Shown here: positions 24,295 to 36,837 of the stretch, piece by piece | Numbering within the stretch: position 1 is the stretch's first letter | Layout: every line of letters starts with the position of its first letter | NCBI GenBank assembly: GCA_022495005.1 | Contig: JAGYXB010001853.1 | Coordinates: 1 to 64,000, forward strand | Direction: 5' to 3' | From: Rhyacophila brunnea | Lineage: Eukaryota > Arthropoda > Insecta > Trichoptera > Rhyacophilidae | Length of the DNA stretch: 64,000 bases | The notes under the pieces: generated by a model | What the model was told of the DNA's origin: nothing | What the model saw: only the letters and a program-made list of their open reading frames with translations | The model's database searches: none | Program-made: the position numbers and the translations under genes

Positions 24295-25586
24295 CAGGCG
24301 TAACAAACTGGACTTCAGTATTGATAAATGCAATGTTTTATCGTTTACTAAAGCCTCACGAGTATTGTTTTTCCAATATTCGATGCATGGCAGAGTTCTC
24401 TCGCGAATATCGTCTGTAAGAGATTTTGGAATTACGTTTGACAGTAAACTGACGTTTAGTGGTCATATAGACCTCTCTTCTTGGTCGTGCACTCATGGCT
24501 GAGGATCGTGACCACATTTAAATTTCGCCATCCTTTGAGCGACCAAGACTTTCCATCCTTCTCGATCTTCCGCTTCTCTCAGGGCAGAATGGATGGTGCC
24601 CCCAGTCAGCTCTTTCATTTGGTCGCTCCATCGCGCAGACGCTCTTCCTCTGCTTCGCCTTCCCTGGAGGCTACCCAAAACTACCAGTCTCTCCAGGTTA
24701 TATGTCCAAAAAACTGCAAAATTCTTCTCAGACATATCGTCGAGAGCCGTTCCTTTATCATATAAATACCATATTATACCATATAGATAGATACCATTTG
24801 TAAAAAGGCGCTAAAGATGTTGGGCTTTGTCTTGCGTACTTCCCGGGTCTTTTCGGATGTTACGGTACTAAAAATTCTCTATAACTCATTAGTTAGAAGC
24901 AGACTTGAGAGTGGGTCTATCGTTTGGGCCCCGCATCAGTTGAAGTACGGCCTTATGGTGGAGAGAGTCCAAAAGAAATTTTTGAGACTCCTTTACTTTC
25001 GGCTGTATGGATATTATCCGTGGCTCTATCCGACTGATTTTCTTAGGGATGCTTACATACTGTAGCTTAAAATTTAGAAGGGATCTTTATTTAGCTACAT
25101 ATTTTTTCAGACTTATACGCGGCGTAAATGTGAACTCTGCCATTCTTGGTGGTGTTGGCTTGTGTGTCTCTGATAATTACCTTAGGAATCGAGGGCATCC
25201 GTTGTTTGTTCTCCCACGGTGCAGAACTAACCTGCCATTAGTAATGCCTATTGGAAGGGCAATAACCATGTTTAATGAAATCGCTTCAGATATTGATATA
25301 TTCCACTTACATGAGGGTGAATTTAGGTGGACGTTGTTTTCTAAGTTTTTAAGGTAGGGTCTATCAAAGTTCACTCTGTGTGCTTCCATCTACTTTTTAC
25401 TTTGTTATTTTATTTTTTATTTTATTACTTATTGTATTATTAACTCACACTTCTCGGTATTTTATTTTTTTTAAATTATTAACGCTTATTTTATGTCATG
25501 TCGTGAACGCTTTGAATTTATAATTTGTTATGTTCATTATGTAAAATAAATAAATTTGATTGATAAAAATTTGATTGATTGATAAA
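24295..25586 (+). mobile_element. LINE-A copy 2, interrupted by RTE-D
   Basis: It starts inside the reverse transcriptase after the catalytic box (RRNKLDFSIDKCNVLSFTK) and is interrupted at 24472-24779 by a minus-strand RTE-D insertion. It resumes with MLGFVLRTSRVFSDVTVLKI and keeps an open thumb region through HQLKYGLMVERVQKKFLRLL. A frame change occurs near 25050. The 3' UTR ends in ATTGATTGAT-type repeats. It is truncated and inactive, but better preserved than copy 1. Confidence 0.85.
24472..24779 (-). mobile_element. RTE-D insertion copy 1 (5'-truncated)
   Basis: A minus-strand C-terminal piece of an RTE-type endonuclease/reverse transcriptase element. The residues SRGRASARWSDQMKELTGG, then ALREAEDREGWKVL, match the conserved tail of RTE proteins (GRP.RW.D, DR..W). 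The 3' end faces left (CTCTCTTCTTGG). Near-duplicate CATATAGA at 24464-24471 and 24780-24787 marks the target site inside LINE-A. Confidence 0.8.
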
Positions 25587-25706
25587 AGTTAGAAGAAATC
25601 TATATTTGGCTACGTACTTCTTCCGCCATATACGGGGCGTAATTGCGATTATTGCGAACTCTACCGTGCTTGCCAATGTTCCCTGATAACTGTCTTAAAA
25701 ATCGGT
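25587..25706 (+). mobile_element. LINE-A internal fragment
   Basis: Immediately after the tail of copy 2, about 120 bp match the internal LINE-A sequence (ACGTACTTCTTCCGC, GGGGCGTAA, CCCTGATAACTGTCTTA). It breaks off at 25706. It is probably an independent truncated insertion or a rearranged piece. Confidence 0.6.
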
Positions 25707-25709
25707 AAA

Positions 25710-28700
25710 ATACTAATTAATAATATGTTACTATTTTAAATGTACCAATTTTTTATTCAGCGGACGTGTTTTTCTAAATATAGACTCAAAGTTCTACTTC
25801 TACTATATTTAATAATTTATGCTCCGATAGCCTTAAGATAATGAATCAGTCCGTTTCTTATTCAAATAACACAAATCTTTTAGGGGATCTTAGGGTAGCT
25901 CCCCGTCCCCAATAAAATTCTGCTGATATAAAGAACGACCAACCCTACCTCTCCACTATTTATTCACCGTATAAGCATTTGCCTGTCTGTCTTATACCCA
26001 GACAAGAAATATATTTTTATTTCTTTCCATTCTCCTTCTTAGCAACCCTTTCTTTCTCATTCATTGTTCCCGTCCCGCCTTTGTGGAATTTCCGACTGAC
26101 CTCCGAGAAATTTAATTTGTCTGTATTGTGTTTTTTGATAGGGGAATTTAATCATGCCTCAACGATTTCTTTGTTTTCCACTAAGCGGGTAGCTAATTAA
26201 TTAATATTACGTCACTCGTATCTTCTTCTATAACGTTTTAATGTATTTATTGTGACACTAATCTCATTTTTTTATCATCGAATTTATAAAATATGTATTG
26301 TTTGTTAACCATTTTTATTTCACCGTATAGTCCCGGTGGCATACATAAAGTGATTCATTACTAACTACAACGTAACAAGACAAAAGTATTCAAAATATGA
26401 AAATAATCGATATTCACAATTATTTATTTTCACATTCGTTAAGGGCCCACATGCTCAGCGTAGTTCAAAATGGAGCTTTTATGGTATTTTCAGAGTATAA
26501 CCCTGGACATTCCTTAAACGTTGTAGATAATCTATATAATTTTAAAGCCTTTTTATCCTTCATATTTATTTTAAACATTTGATGACTGCATAAAGTATTT
26601 TTATTACATAAAATAGTATTCTTTCAAACCTTGCGCTCTAATGTTTTAGAATATAGTCATATTTCAGTACATCCATGTGCAGTGGTGTTAAGATTTTTTA
26701 GATTTATTAATTTTTAAACGCATTTACAAAACCATTAGTAAAATTAATGTTAACATTATATAGTGACATATTAACGATAAAAAATTATATTTTATTATCT
26801 TTGTGATCCCAAATTTGGCAAGAATTACGCATTTTATTATTTTAAAAAATGGGCACGATTAACACATTTGAAGATAATTCTAAAGATACTGATGATAAGC
26901 TATGTCTTTGACCATTCAAATGTGATAAACATCCTACGAATAATGATTGCTTTATAATAATTATTGATCAAGAATAAGCTATTATTTTTTTTGAAATACG
27001 TCATTTCTATTGGCGTTTCCCAGTGGTTAAGCTACAACATACGGCCGTAGCCATAAATTGACAAACGATTAATGAAGTAGGGAGTAAGATCATGTTAACG
27101 CGCGTGTTTGAACATGTACCTAACCGAGAAAAAAATATTTTTTTAAAAACGGTACATGTTCAAACACGCACGTTACCTTTTTACGATCGTCATATTTTCG
27201 AACTACCCCTGACAATGGACAAAGCCTTCTTTGTAAACACTTCTATCTACGTATTATAATCTTCAGACTTTACGGTTTCACTATTTATTAGAGAGCACCG
27301 ACAAGTCGGGATTTTAATTAGAAGCTGCTAGGTACATTACAAATCAACAAAAGTTACGACGTATTAAAAATACGATTTTACATCGTTCTACAAATCCCCA
27401 GCTCGGAATAAGAAAAGCTGCTTCGAGTTATGGTGTCATGCCTATCACTTTATTACATCGCATACCCCATCCTTATTCCCTTATGCAATTATTCGTGTAA
27501 TGTCCTTACAAGTTGTATTATGCAGAATGCACCTCTGACGACTCTGACCTCTCCGTACCAGACTGTCTTACACAAATACTATTCTAATTTTCTTTGAACC
27601 CTCTCTTACTTAGAATCCATCTTTCTCCCGTAATCAATGAGTCAATGGTTTTTCATAATCACCCCGATGAAAAATCAGATCCGGAGAGATCTTTAAAATA
27701 TCCATCAGCACCACAAAAATAATTTTACCTGAAACAAACCCTCCGTGATTGATCTGCGCGGGTTAAAATTTCCTCAACAATGCTGCACTTCCCCGTCTAA
27801 TGGGTCCCTTTATTCGATGATCCTCCACAGTCAGATGCTATCGGGGCACATTCTTCGGCGTTGCTGTTCATCCGTTCATCAATCATGCTTAGCCAAGATG
27901 GAAGCGTCCGAAGGGAAACTCGCGCCTCCCCCACAGCTGGGGATGACTACGCAGGACTTACCCCTATTTTTGCGAATCTCGTGCAACGTTGAAATATATC
28001 CTATGACAATATAGAATTCATGCTAGGCTACATTTTTAATGTAATATAATATTATAATATCGTTGTTTTATATCTGCATTTTTCTTGTTAGAAGACAAAT
28101 ATATTTTGTAACACATAAGTTATAAGTTAATAATATTTACAGCTTAAACCTATTTTAAATAGATTATTATTATCAGCTTCAAACTGAATATCGAACAATA
28201 ATAATTTAACATAACTTGATAATCGGCTCTGAATCTACATGAATATTACATATTTAGTTAACCTTGGAGACAGAACGATCAAAATACTCACTAAAACCTA
28301 GATAATATTAAATTTGGTAAAATCAAATAACTCTGTATATTGAACGAATGATTAATAGTTACTTGTCTGCTAACAACATTTAATAACAATTTCTGAATTA
28401 CTAGATATAATACATTATTTTTCTTTAATTGTGGTAACTGTCAATTCTTTGTGGAAAGGCGTGTTAATGTTAACTGAAGCCATGAGACCCAATGATGGTA
28501 GTGTAGTTAGTAAAGTATACGTTTTACAATTTTGCACTTTTTCTACACTGATATCTGATGACTGACGAGTAGATATCTGATTTTTTTCAACAGTGTCAAT
28601 TCTTACAGGAAAACATATATAAATACAAAAGGATATATACCTACCTATATAGTTATGTTTGGGTAATAAGACTAAAAATGTTTTCTGAAAATGCTCTTCA

Positions 28701-29700
28701 CATTGGCCCAAATCACGCAAATTTTTGTGGTCGGACAGTGCTCACCACTGTGAAGAGGACAACATACACGTTGGCCAGCAAATGCTTGCCGTCTATCGAC
28801 ACAGTGTCGGTGTTTCAACACGCATCAAAGGATGCCAACATTCGCCTGACCACATTTTAATCGATAAAATTTAATTTAAAATGTATTTGTATAAATATCT
28901 GTATTATTTTATATTTTATTATCCATTGACGGAGGATCAAACAGGTCCTAATTATTATTAAACTACGTGAAATAAGTACTTAGTAGTAGATTAGGTTTCC
29001 TAAACATTAGTTGCTTATTGATTGACGTCTTCCATGAAGGGATTACTTTTTTGGATTAAGATTCTTTTGGAATATTTGACATACTTATACGCGAACCGGC
29101 GTTTGGAAAACTCTAATAATATGCACTATAATGATTCTCTTTGTAAATAAACTTATGTTAAGTTTATAACACCCGTGCATTTTTTTGTTAATCTCTCATT
29201 GTAACCATTGCAATTATACAAATATATCTCACAGTACGAGCGTGATGTTGACTACAAAATATGAATCTATATTCAGCTTATTTTCATAATGTAGTCAAAC
29301 CACATCTCAATAAAAGAAAGTAGAATCTGTAGAATATTAAAGATAGTCTATTATTAAATACGTCGCTAATAAGGCCGGATGCTAATATGGTTATTGTATT
29401 CATTGTAACTTTTCATCGAATGAGACTAATATTAATTAATTATCACATTGAAGACTGCGCGGCGTTATTAAACGAAATGTAATCTAGGTACAAAATTACA
29501 CAAGAGGTATTTCAACTTAATAGGGCGAAACATTCCCCCTCATTTGTATGCAAAAGTGAGTCGTAATTTGCAAAAGACGCAAAGAGAAATTTGAATGGGA
29601 CATCCCCTTGTTATACTATTACAAAAAACATGACACAAAGGATACTACAATAGCTTGCTAAAATGTAATGCAAGACACTATAAGAAGTAAAACAATAATT
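25710..29700. other. Mostly single-copy DNA with one GC-richer island and a hairpin
   Basis: No repeat families of this window are found here. A GC-richer island at 27745-27985 has an 89-residue frame but no start context, splice sites or family match that I recognise. A 25-bp-arm hairpin lies at 27096-27175. A further stretch near 28680-28860 is less AT-rich, also without recognisable coding features. Confidence 0.4.
27096..27175. repeat. Inverted repeat with 25-bp arms
   Basis: GTGTTTGAACATGTACC at 27104-27120 is mirrored by GGTACATGTTCAAACAC at 27151-27167. Full arms are 25 bp with a single mismatch and a 30-bp A/T-rich loop. There is no T-run terminator context and no coding neighbour, so it is more likely a MITE remnant than a regulator. 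Confidence 0.75.
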
Positions 29701-29716
29701 ATTAATGCTATGAAGT

Positions 29717-30477
29717 CATCATCATCAGCCGGGGTCAATCAACCTCTGGGTGAAGGCCTCCCCAAGCTTCTTCCAACTCTCTCGGTCCTGTGTCGTTCGC
29801 TGCCACCCATTTCCGCCGAACTTTACCAGTTTGTCAATCCAGCGGCTTTAATGGCGACCCTGTGGCCGGTTCGTGCCTCTTGGGTACCACTGGATGACGG
29901 CATTTGTCCAGCGGCCGTCCTTTCGGTGAGCAATGTGCCCCGCCCATCTCCATTTCAGCTGTTTGGCAACGTCTATGACATGGCGTACTCCTGTCTGCTT
30001 CCTAACCCATTCGTTTCTCTTACGGTCCTTTAGCGTGATGCCCAACATACACCTCTCCATGCCTCGCTGTGCGACTCTTAGCCTTTGGACATCTCTCGTG
30101 TTGAGGGTCCACGTCTCGCAGCCATACATGACCACGGGTAGCACACATTGGTTGAACACCCTACGCTTAAGACATAATGGTAGGTCACTCTTGAAGATAC
30201 TATTACGTTACGATTACGTCCGAAAACACTCCATCCCAGCTTTGTACTTCGAGCAATTTCATCGTGCATGCTTCCGTCTATGGGCACCTGCTGTCCGAGA
30301 TAGACGTAGCTGCTGATTTGCTCGAGTTGGGTGCCATTAATACAGATAATCGCAGGGTCCGAAAAACAGTTCCTCACTTTTGTCTTTGAGACGTTTATCT
30401 TTAGGCAGACCGTTTGACAGACATCCGCGAGTTCTTGCATTCTACCTTGGAAGTCTTTCGGGTCTTGTGAGAGTATA
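29717..30477 (-). mobile_element. RTE-C copy 1 (5'-truncated LINE, 761 bp)
   Basis: Minus-strand RTE-type reverse transcriptase, starting after the catalytic box with LKINVSKTKV. It continues through YVYLGQQVPIDGSMHDEIA, LPVVMYGCETWTL, QRGMERCMLGITLKDRKRNE and LKWRWAGHIAHRKDGRW. Frameshifts near 30200 and 29850 split it into separate frames. The 3' end is at the left with an ATC microsatellite. Perfect 13-bp target duplications, AATGCTATGAAGT, flank it at 29704-29716 and 30478-30490. Confidence 0.9.
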
Positions 30478-30857
30478 AATGCTATGAAGTAAAATTAAAT
30501 AATCTTTTCAAGGCACCACCAAAAGAACGCATATTCAATATAATTTATTTATTTTTGACACAGTGCATCACATATTATTAGTTCAATTATTATTGTATCT
30601 ACTCTTATACTTATGACTTTTGAGTATTCATCGTTAGTATGTAGGTAATGTTAAGTCAAAAACGTGTTATTAAAATAAGTATAATAGGTTTTGTTATTAA
30701 AATAAAACATTGACAATAATAATAGTCATCGTTAACTCAATCATAACTAGATCAGTAGTATTTGTTTTGATTGAGAATTACGGCAATATCTATGGTAATA
30801 GATGTACTGCGTTAATATAAATAAGAAGAACAGTCTATAAACTGACTATATAGGTAC

Positions 30858-31113
30858 TGCTATTGTCACGAGCTCTTCACTCGAAATAATACATCCGTTA
30901 ATCCACTCGAATCAAGTCTCTCAGTGTATTCTTATAATTAATCTCTCTTGTAATATTATATGTTCTGCATTTGTATAAATTTTAAGAACATTGCAGGAAT
31001 CCTCACTCAACTCATCGAGTCCGTCACAAGACGCACTGCTATTGTCACTCGACATAGTCAATGTCACTCCACTAGAATCAAGTCTCTCAGTTCATTAACA
31101 TAATCAGTATCTT
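30858..31113. repeat. Imperfect direct duplication (possible LTR-like stretch)
   Basis: TGCTATTGTCAC and then GAATCAAGTCTCTCAGT recur about 170-180 bp apart (near 30861/30908 and 31041/31075). The surrounding 30.8-31.3 kb has a polyadenylation-like AATAAA at 31209, reminiscent of an LTR. No primer site, gag or pol is present, so I leave the class open. Confidence 0.45.
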
Positions 31114-32239
31114 GATCATATCGATCTTATCAGTACATAATTACCTCGCGATTATAATCTCACGTCATCATCCTTATTATTGTATACAGTGTACTCTTGT
31201 ATCAACCAATAAACTCTCCTATCAACGACCAAACCGCAACGACTCTTCATCGACGTCCAACATATAGTAAAATAGGACATCGTGAAAAGCTGCCTTCAAT
31301 CGAGCTTACACATAACGTATAATGTTCTGAATTTACTAAATATTTACTCCCTATCGTTCCACAAAAAAAATTCACCTATTCCTTCACCAACCTTGCTGGA
31401 AAACCGTGAGGATTGGAAATCAATTTGGATTAAGTCACCAGGATTTTATCACCAGTCACCACGTGAGCGAAACACGCCTCGTAAAAAAAATATACTTGAG
31501 TGAACAATCGTTTAATAAATGACAAAATATTATAATATAATCAAAATATAATCAACAACTCTTCGCTGTGTCTAATTATGTTAAATTATATTTTATTTTC
31601 ACACTATGATTATAAGTTTATTTATGGTATTTCAATTAAATTACTTGTTATATAAAGTCAATCAGGGGTCAAGTTATTATCGTGCTGTTTGTATTTTTTT
31701 AGTTTATTTATGTTAAGTGCCTCCAAGATTGGTTTTATCTTCGCAGCATCACGACGGTATGTGGGTCGCGTCGCGGGTCACCTTTCGTTACCGTATGACC
31801 TTTCGTGCGCTGCTAACAAAAAACAGTTTCTATTTTACTCTACTGTTTTGCTCTTATGATCGATTTCACTAATCTGTTTTGTTTTTCATTTGGTATGTAG
31901 ATATACCTACAGTAATATCGCGGTCTCATACACTCATCATTACCAAAATAAATGGAATAAATGATTCTTAACATCTGATACATTATATATTATTTATTTC
32001 TAAATTATGATTATGACAGAATTAAGACAGCTAAACGTAACTACATACAATATTACTTAATATATTTTTGCGCAAGTAGCGTGTGTATGATAATTGATAA
32101 TATTGTACAAGTATTGTGATCGTACAAGCAACATGGAAATGTTAAAATTGCTGTATTGTATAATTGCGGATGCACGCTTGTGAAGGTATCACTGAACGCG
32201 TGTAGCAGACTCAAGGCCTTGTCCAGATGGGGCGTGTCT

Positions 32240-32580
32240 CACCGCGTTTTAGGCACGTTTCAGACGGGACACCGGTGTCGCGCTCAATATAATATAGGAG
32301 GCCTTTGTATTCGAATAAAGGGGCCTTTGTATTATGTTTATGAACGCCCCAGAGCTAATGAGTCAACGCGTGCCTGGTACACTTTTCCGTCGGCCGCTAC
32401 ATTCTCAAGCCGCCGATACACTTGTTTTTATTATGGCAGCCAGTTTTATGTTCTAATTTATAACGCGAAATTGTGCGTTGACTCATTAGCTCTGGGGCGT
32501 TCATAAACATAATACAAAGGCCTCCTATATTATATCGAGCGCGACACCGGTGTCCCGTCTGAAACGGGCCTTACGCGCAA
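32240..32580. mobile_element. Large fold-back element
   Basis: The two arms of about 105-130 bp are near-perfect inverted copies. The left arm holds TTTCAGACGGGACACCGGTG, AATATAATATAGGAGGCC and GAACGCCCCAGAGCTAATGA; the right arm has their complements. The left arm contains an extra copy of GGCCTTTGTATT (32301 and 32324) that the right arm lacks. The loop spans about 32375-32470. It is non-coding; the frame at 32156 is incidental. Confidence 0.85.
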
Positions 32581-32662
32581 ATACCAAAAATTTGCTGCTC
32601 CCATATAACGCGTTTCATTTGACAGTTTACAATCTAGGTAACGTAATTCATTTTTTAATGGG

Positions 32663-32893
32663 ATCTCGAGTGTGGAAGAATATTGGATAAACTTATACAC
32701 GTGTCAAGAATACGTCATTCTAAACTTCTCCTTCGTTGTGACAACTGCTATCGGTTTATGCACTGACGCTTTTTCAATATTGGTGTATTTGAAGGTTGCA
32801 ACACACACTATTGCACGTATTTAATGTTTGTTTCAAACTTTTTCAAAATTTAGTGTGTATCATCTGTATTCAATTTATTAATCTGTTCTGTGA
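32663..32893 (+). mobile_element. MITE family X, copy 2 (left end missing)
   Basis: It begins within the family at ATCTCGAGTGTGGAAGAATA. It carries ACGTGTCAAGAATACGTC, CGGTTTATGCACTGACGC, TATTGGTGTATTTGAAGG and ATTTATTAATCTGTTCTGTG. The terminal CAGGGAACTC is absent. It is non-coding. Confidence 0.65.
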
Positions 32894-32899
32894 CAAATA

Positions 32900-35800
32900 C
32901 ATTTGTTTTATATAATTATAAAATACATTCACAAAAAAAACAGGCGAGGGAATCGACTCCTTGCAGTAAAATCGGTTAGTTACATTTTGAAAATAAATTT
33001 GAGATAGGCGCGATCGAAATTGCCGTTATACGAGTATTTATGAGAGTTCGGCCGACTGACTGTTGAAGCGGCCATTTGCGCTAGTCTCGATGTAACCGGG
33101 CAACTCTATACATATTTTTGCAATATGTGCCATATTTTGAACTCTACTTAAAATTAAACTACCTAGTTGTTTGAGTTTGGTTCAAATGATTATTCCAAAC
33201 AAAATAATGCGTCCGATTAAAAATCCCATCGAAGCATTTTGTGCTTTTAAAAAAATGCCTCCTTATTGAATCTACCGGTAAAAGAGAATCTCGTAACGTT
33301 TATCGATTCTCCATAATGACAGGAAATGGGACGAATATAAGAGATAAAAAAAGGTATAGAGATTTCACAGACTAAATTCAAAGTATCATTCACCGTGTAA
33401 GCCTTTAAGCTTTACGATGCATCCCGTGCGAGTCAAAGTATCGATGAATTTCGCAATGTCTGCCTCGGACCAGTTTTCCGGGGCTTCCCCTCGATCCGGT
33501 AAGCCGAAACTGCCATTAGGCGGGGATTTTTCCGCTGACTTTTCACTGCCAAGGAATTCGCAGATAGAGGCGAAATAGGATATTGGGGAAAATCGTGCCA
33601 GATGTTACTACCGAATTTTCGCAGTGTAAGATAGTTATAAATTTAAATGGCGCTTTTCTTTGTCTTTTCCGACGGATATGTTTCCAGTTTAGGTACGTGA
33701 TATTAAATAATGGATTTCATTTTAAAATATTCATATACGTTTTTACTATGTTACTGACATGTCACATTCTAATCCAATTCTGTAACATAATTAGGGCAAA
33801 CATAAAGTCGCAATATTTCTCAAGCTCCTTTTTCACGCTACACCTACTGTAGCGCTTTTAGCAGTAGACTGTAATTTGAAGGTGATAATGTTGGTTGGTG
33901 GATTACAGATCTAGTGGGAGGGGGTTTACACAGGATGCCAGACACTGACTTTTATGTTGAGAGGGCTGGCGCGCACTGGAGCCGGTTCGGTGTTCACGTT
34001 CTCACGCACTGACGATACACGGATGGATGATATATTATGAGGTTGATGAATGATGATGATAAGCTCAGGATGCATAATATAGACGCGACGTTCATTCAAA
34101 CCGTAACAGACTTGGGGCAACGAAGGTCGAACAGATATGTTTTGTATGAATCACTGTAGTACGGTCTCGTTCGTATCGTATCAGATATGGCTTGATAGCT
34201 TTAGCCTCTGTATAATGCGTTGCGGCAATATGCACCCGTTCGTTCTCTTGAGATGACTGAATGTTCTTCGCAATTACGGTCGATTCTTGACCCGTAACTG
34301 TCGGTCACTTGGTCTTGTGACAATAATAAATAAGGGGATATGAGCAGGTGGGAAATAAGGATGACGGCCACCATTTTTGGCGCAACCACGTCCATTAATT
34401 CATGTTACGTGTAGATTAGGGATTCCAATCCCGGGATCCCGAGCTATTTTCGATACCTATGAATCCCGGGATTGATAAACATAATCCCGAATCTTTCGGG
34501 ATTGATTTTTTAATCAATTTTTATGAAAAATAAAATAAAAACGAAAATATAACAGAAAAAATACTTTTAATAACAAATAACTACCTTAGAAATAAACTGA
34601 GTTTGAATGAAGTTTGATTTATACCCATGTGTAAGTTGCCGATTCATTTTATTTTTTCACATAAATTAATAAAAATGAGAAAGATTGGAAAAACAATGGT
34701 TAGCACTATTAACAAAGTAATTCCACCATGATCTCATACGTTTTACGGCAGTTTCATATTTGGCTGACTAATTAAATTTATGAAGCGGAAAGGCCATAAG
34801 TACACCATGATTTGCTTTACTATTTTAAATCTCGCTAACCCATCCATTAAGTCTTTACTATCAGAAACAGAAATCTCATATTAAATTCACATTATTATTG
34901 ATATTACAATATTATTTACTCCATTAAACTTATGTATTTCCAAGATTGAACGTATACAATATTGATTGAAGAAGAAGAAGAAGAAGAGAACGGATTCCCT
35001 AGTGTAGATCAATCGTGTAGTTCTGGTGCATATATATATTATGCTAATTCGTTGGATGTTATAAATTAGAAAGTCTACAAGTGGCGGGGTATAAAATTTG
35101 CGACGTGGGGTTTACGAGACATTGCTTGGCAAACGTTCCCGCATTTTCCATGAATTTAAGTATCAAAGTAATGAAAATTCCTTTCGTTGTCACGGATAGT
35201 AAATCGACGGCAAATTTTGTTTTCATTTATATCTGGAAATCGACCATACACGAAGAATTGATTGGCAAATTCGAACCAATTACATAAAATATCAGGGTTG
35301 CTTTTTCACTCATCAACCCTCTAGTGTACGACCCCCTTTCCCGTCCGTCCCACTGTCTCGTACTTTGCAGTGTTATAAGTTTCCATGCAATTCCATGCTT
35401 GACTGCAACCGCTTAACGAAAAATTCGGTGCATATGAAATGTTACTTTCTAATAATTAACTACGCATAACGTAACATAAATACCAAATTATAGAACCATC
35501 TGTAGTAATGACTATTTACAAACTTAGAATTTATAGGTTTTATTATTAATTAATGATCAACGAAATAACTCATTTGTTAGTAATAATTCATTTCTCGTTC
35601 AGTCAAATTGATATCAATTTATTATTCGATATTATCAGAACCGCGTTGTCAATTAATCATGGATACATGTAAATAAACGCTTACGCAATATTCCATGTTG
35701 CCAGTTTCTCGCTATTTTTTCCCGATGATCTAAATTTTAAACCTCTGTCCGGAGGGGGAATTAATTATTTTCGCAGTAGAACACTTTTGCTCCCTTTTGC

Positions 35801-36355
35801 GCGCCATCAAATACACCCCATAAAACGACCAGTCTTTGCGAGTATTGGAAGAAATATAAGTGAAGCTATAGTTATTTATATTGACATTTTCACATATTAC
35901 ACGTTTTCATTTTTCACCAAGCCATACGATCACATAATATAAAATATCAATATTAAAGTGCATGTTTTAGCAAAACTGTGAATTTGCAATAATTACCCTG
36001 AATGCAATCTAGGTTCATTGTTCAACTTCGTAAATAAATAATTTAATTCTATTATAAATGCATTGTATGCGTACCTATGTGGCAACTGATCTTAATGGCA
36101 AATGTTTGAACACGGTTTAAGCAATGGCACCTTTAATATAACGCATTTTTCATAATGGGATACAATAACATGACATTGTATTAGTGTGTATTTAATACCT
36201 ACCTATATATGTATTTATTACATATATAAATAATAATTTTCTCTGTGATATGTATGTTTGTATTGATATTATGTATTTGTTTTTTTTAACAAAACACGAG
36301 TGAGAAAGTCTGTTGCCATAGAGAATTGACCGTAATTTACTATATCAAAGCAGGA
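32900..36355. other. Mainly single-copy DNA
   Basis: No gene is recognised. A GC-richer tract lies at 33400-33560. At 34420-34505 CCCGGGAT/ATCCCGGG words recur on both strands (palindromic ATCCCGGGAT). A GAA microsatellite lies at 34970-34988. The frame at 35081 is not attributable to a family. Confidence 0.4.
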
Positions 36356-36369
36356 ATCACGCACGCTCT

Positions 36370-36763
36370 TCTTCTTCGATGGCGCTACAGCTCAAGTCGA
36401 GCCCTGGCCTACTCCGCCGCCGTCATCCAGCCAGAACGGTCCTCCGCACGTCTTTTCCAGTTCCTGATTTTTACCAGCTGGTTGGCATCTTTTGTAATGT
36501 TATCACCCCATCGTGTGCGTGGCTTTCCCACCGGCCTTTCCCCCTCTGGGTTTCCTTCGAGGATCTTCTTCGGTATCCGTGACTCAGGCATGCGCTGGAC
36601 ATGGCCTGCCCAGTTTAGCCTCTGGAGTTTTATGAAGGCGGAGATTTTTGAATTTTGGTATAAGCGGTATAGTTCCGTGTAGTACCTAATTCTCCTCTCC
36701 CCACCATCATTCATGGGTCCGTATATCCGCCTCAGGATCTTTCTCTCAAAGCAGTCCACTATT
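36370..36763 (-). mobile_element. RTE-E insertion (5'-truncated, open frame across insert)
   Basis: A 394-bp minus-strand RTE C-terminal piece whose frame is open across essentially the whole insert (120 residues to 36409). It includes ERKILRRIYGPMNDGGERRI, ISAFIKLQRLNWAGHVQRMP and GERPVGKPRTRWGDNI, then NWKRRAEDRSGW. These are the conserved tail motifs of RTE-type proteins. A perfect 13-bp duplication, TCACGCACGCTCT, flanks it at 36357-36369 and 36764-36776. The unbroken frame and duplication suggest a relatively recent event. Confidence 0.9.
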
Positions 36764-36837
36764 TCACGCACGCTCTAGTGCACGCCAAACAAGATCTTGG
36801 GAAGTTGCTCCTGGGACACTCGCAGCACTTTGCGACT

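Noticed and set aside
30800..31280. Solo LTR
   Set aside because: There is a polyadenylation-like signal and repeated words, but no defined TG...CA ends, target duplication or second copy.
32156..32506. 116-residue frame in the 32-kb fold-back
   Set aside because: It is an accidental frame running through one arm and the loop of an inverted repeat.
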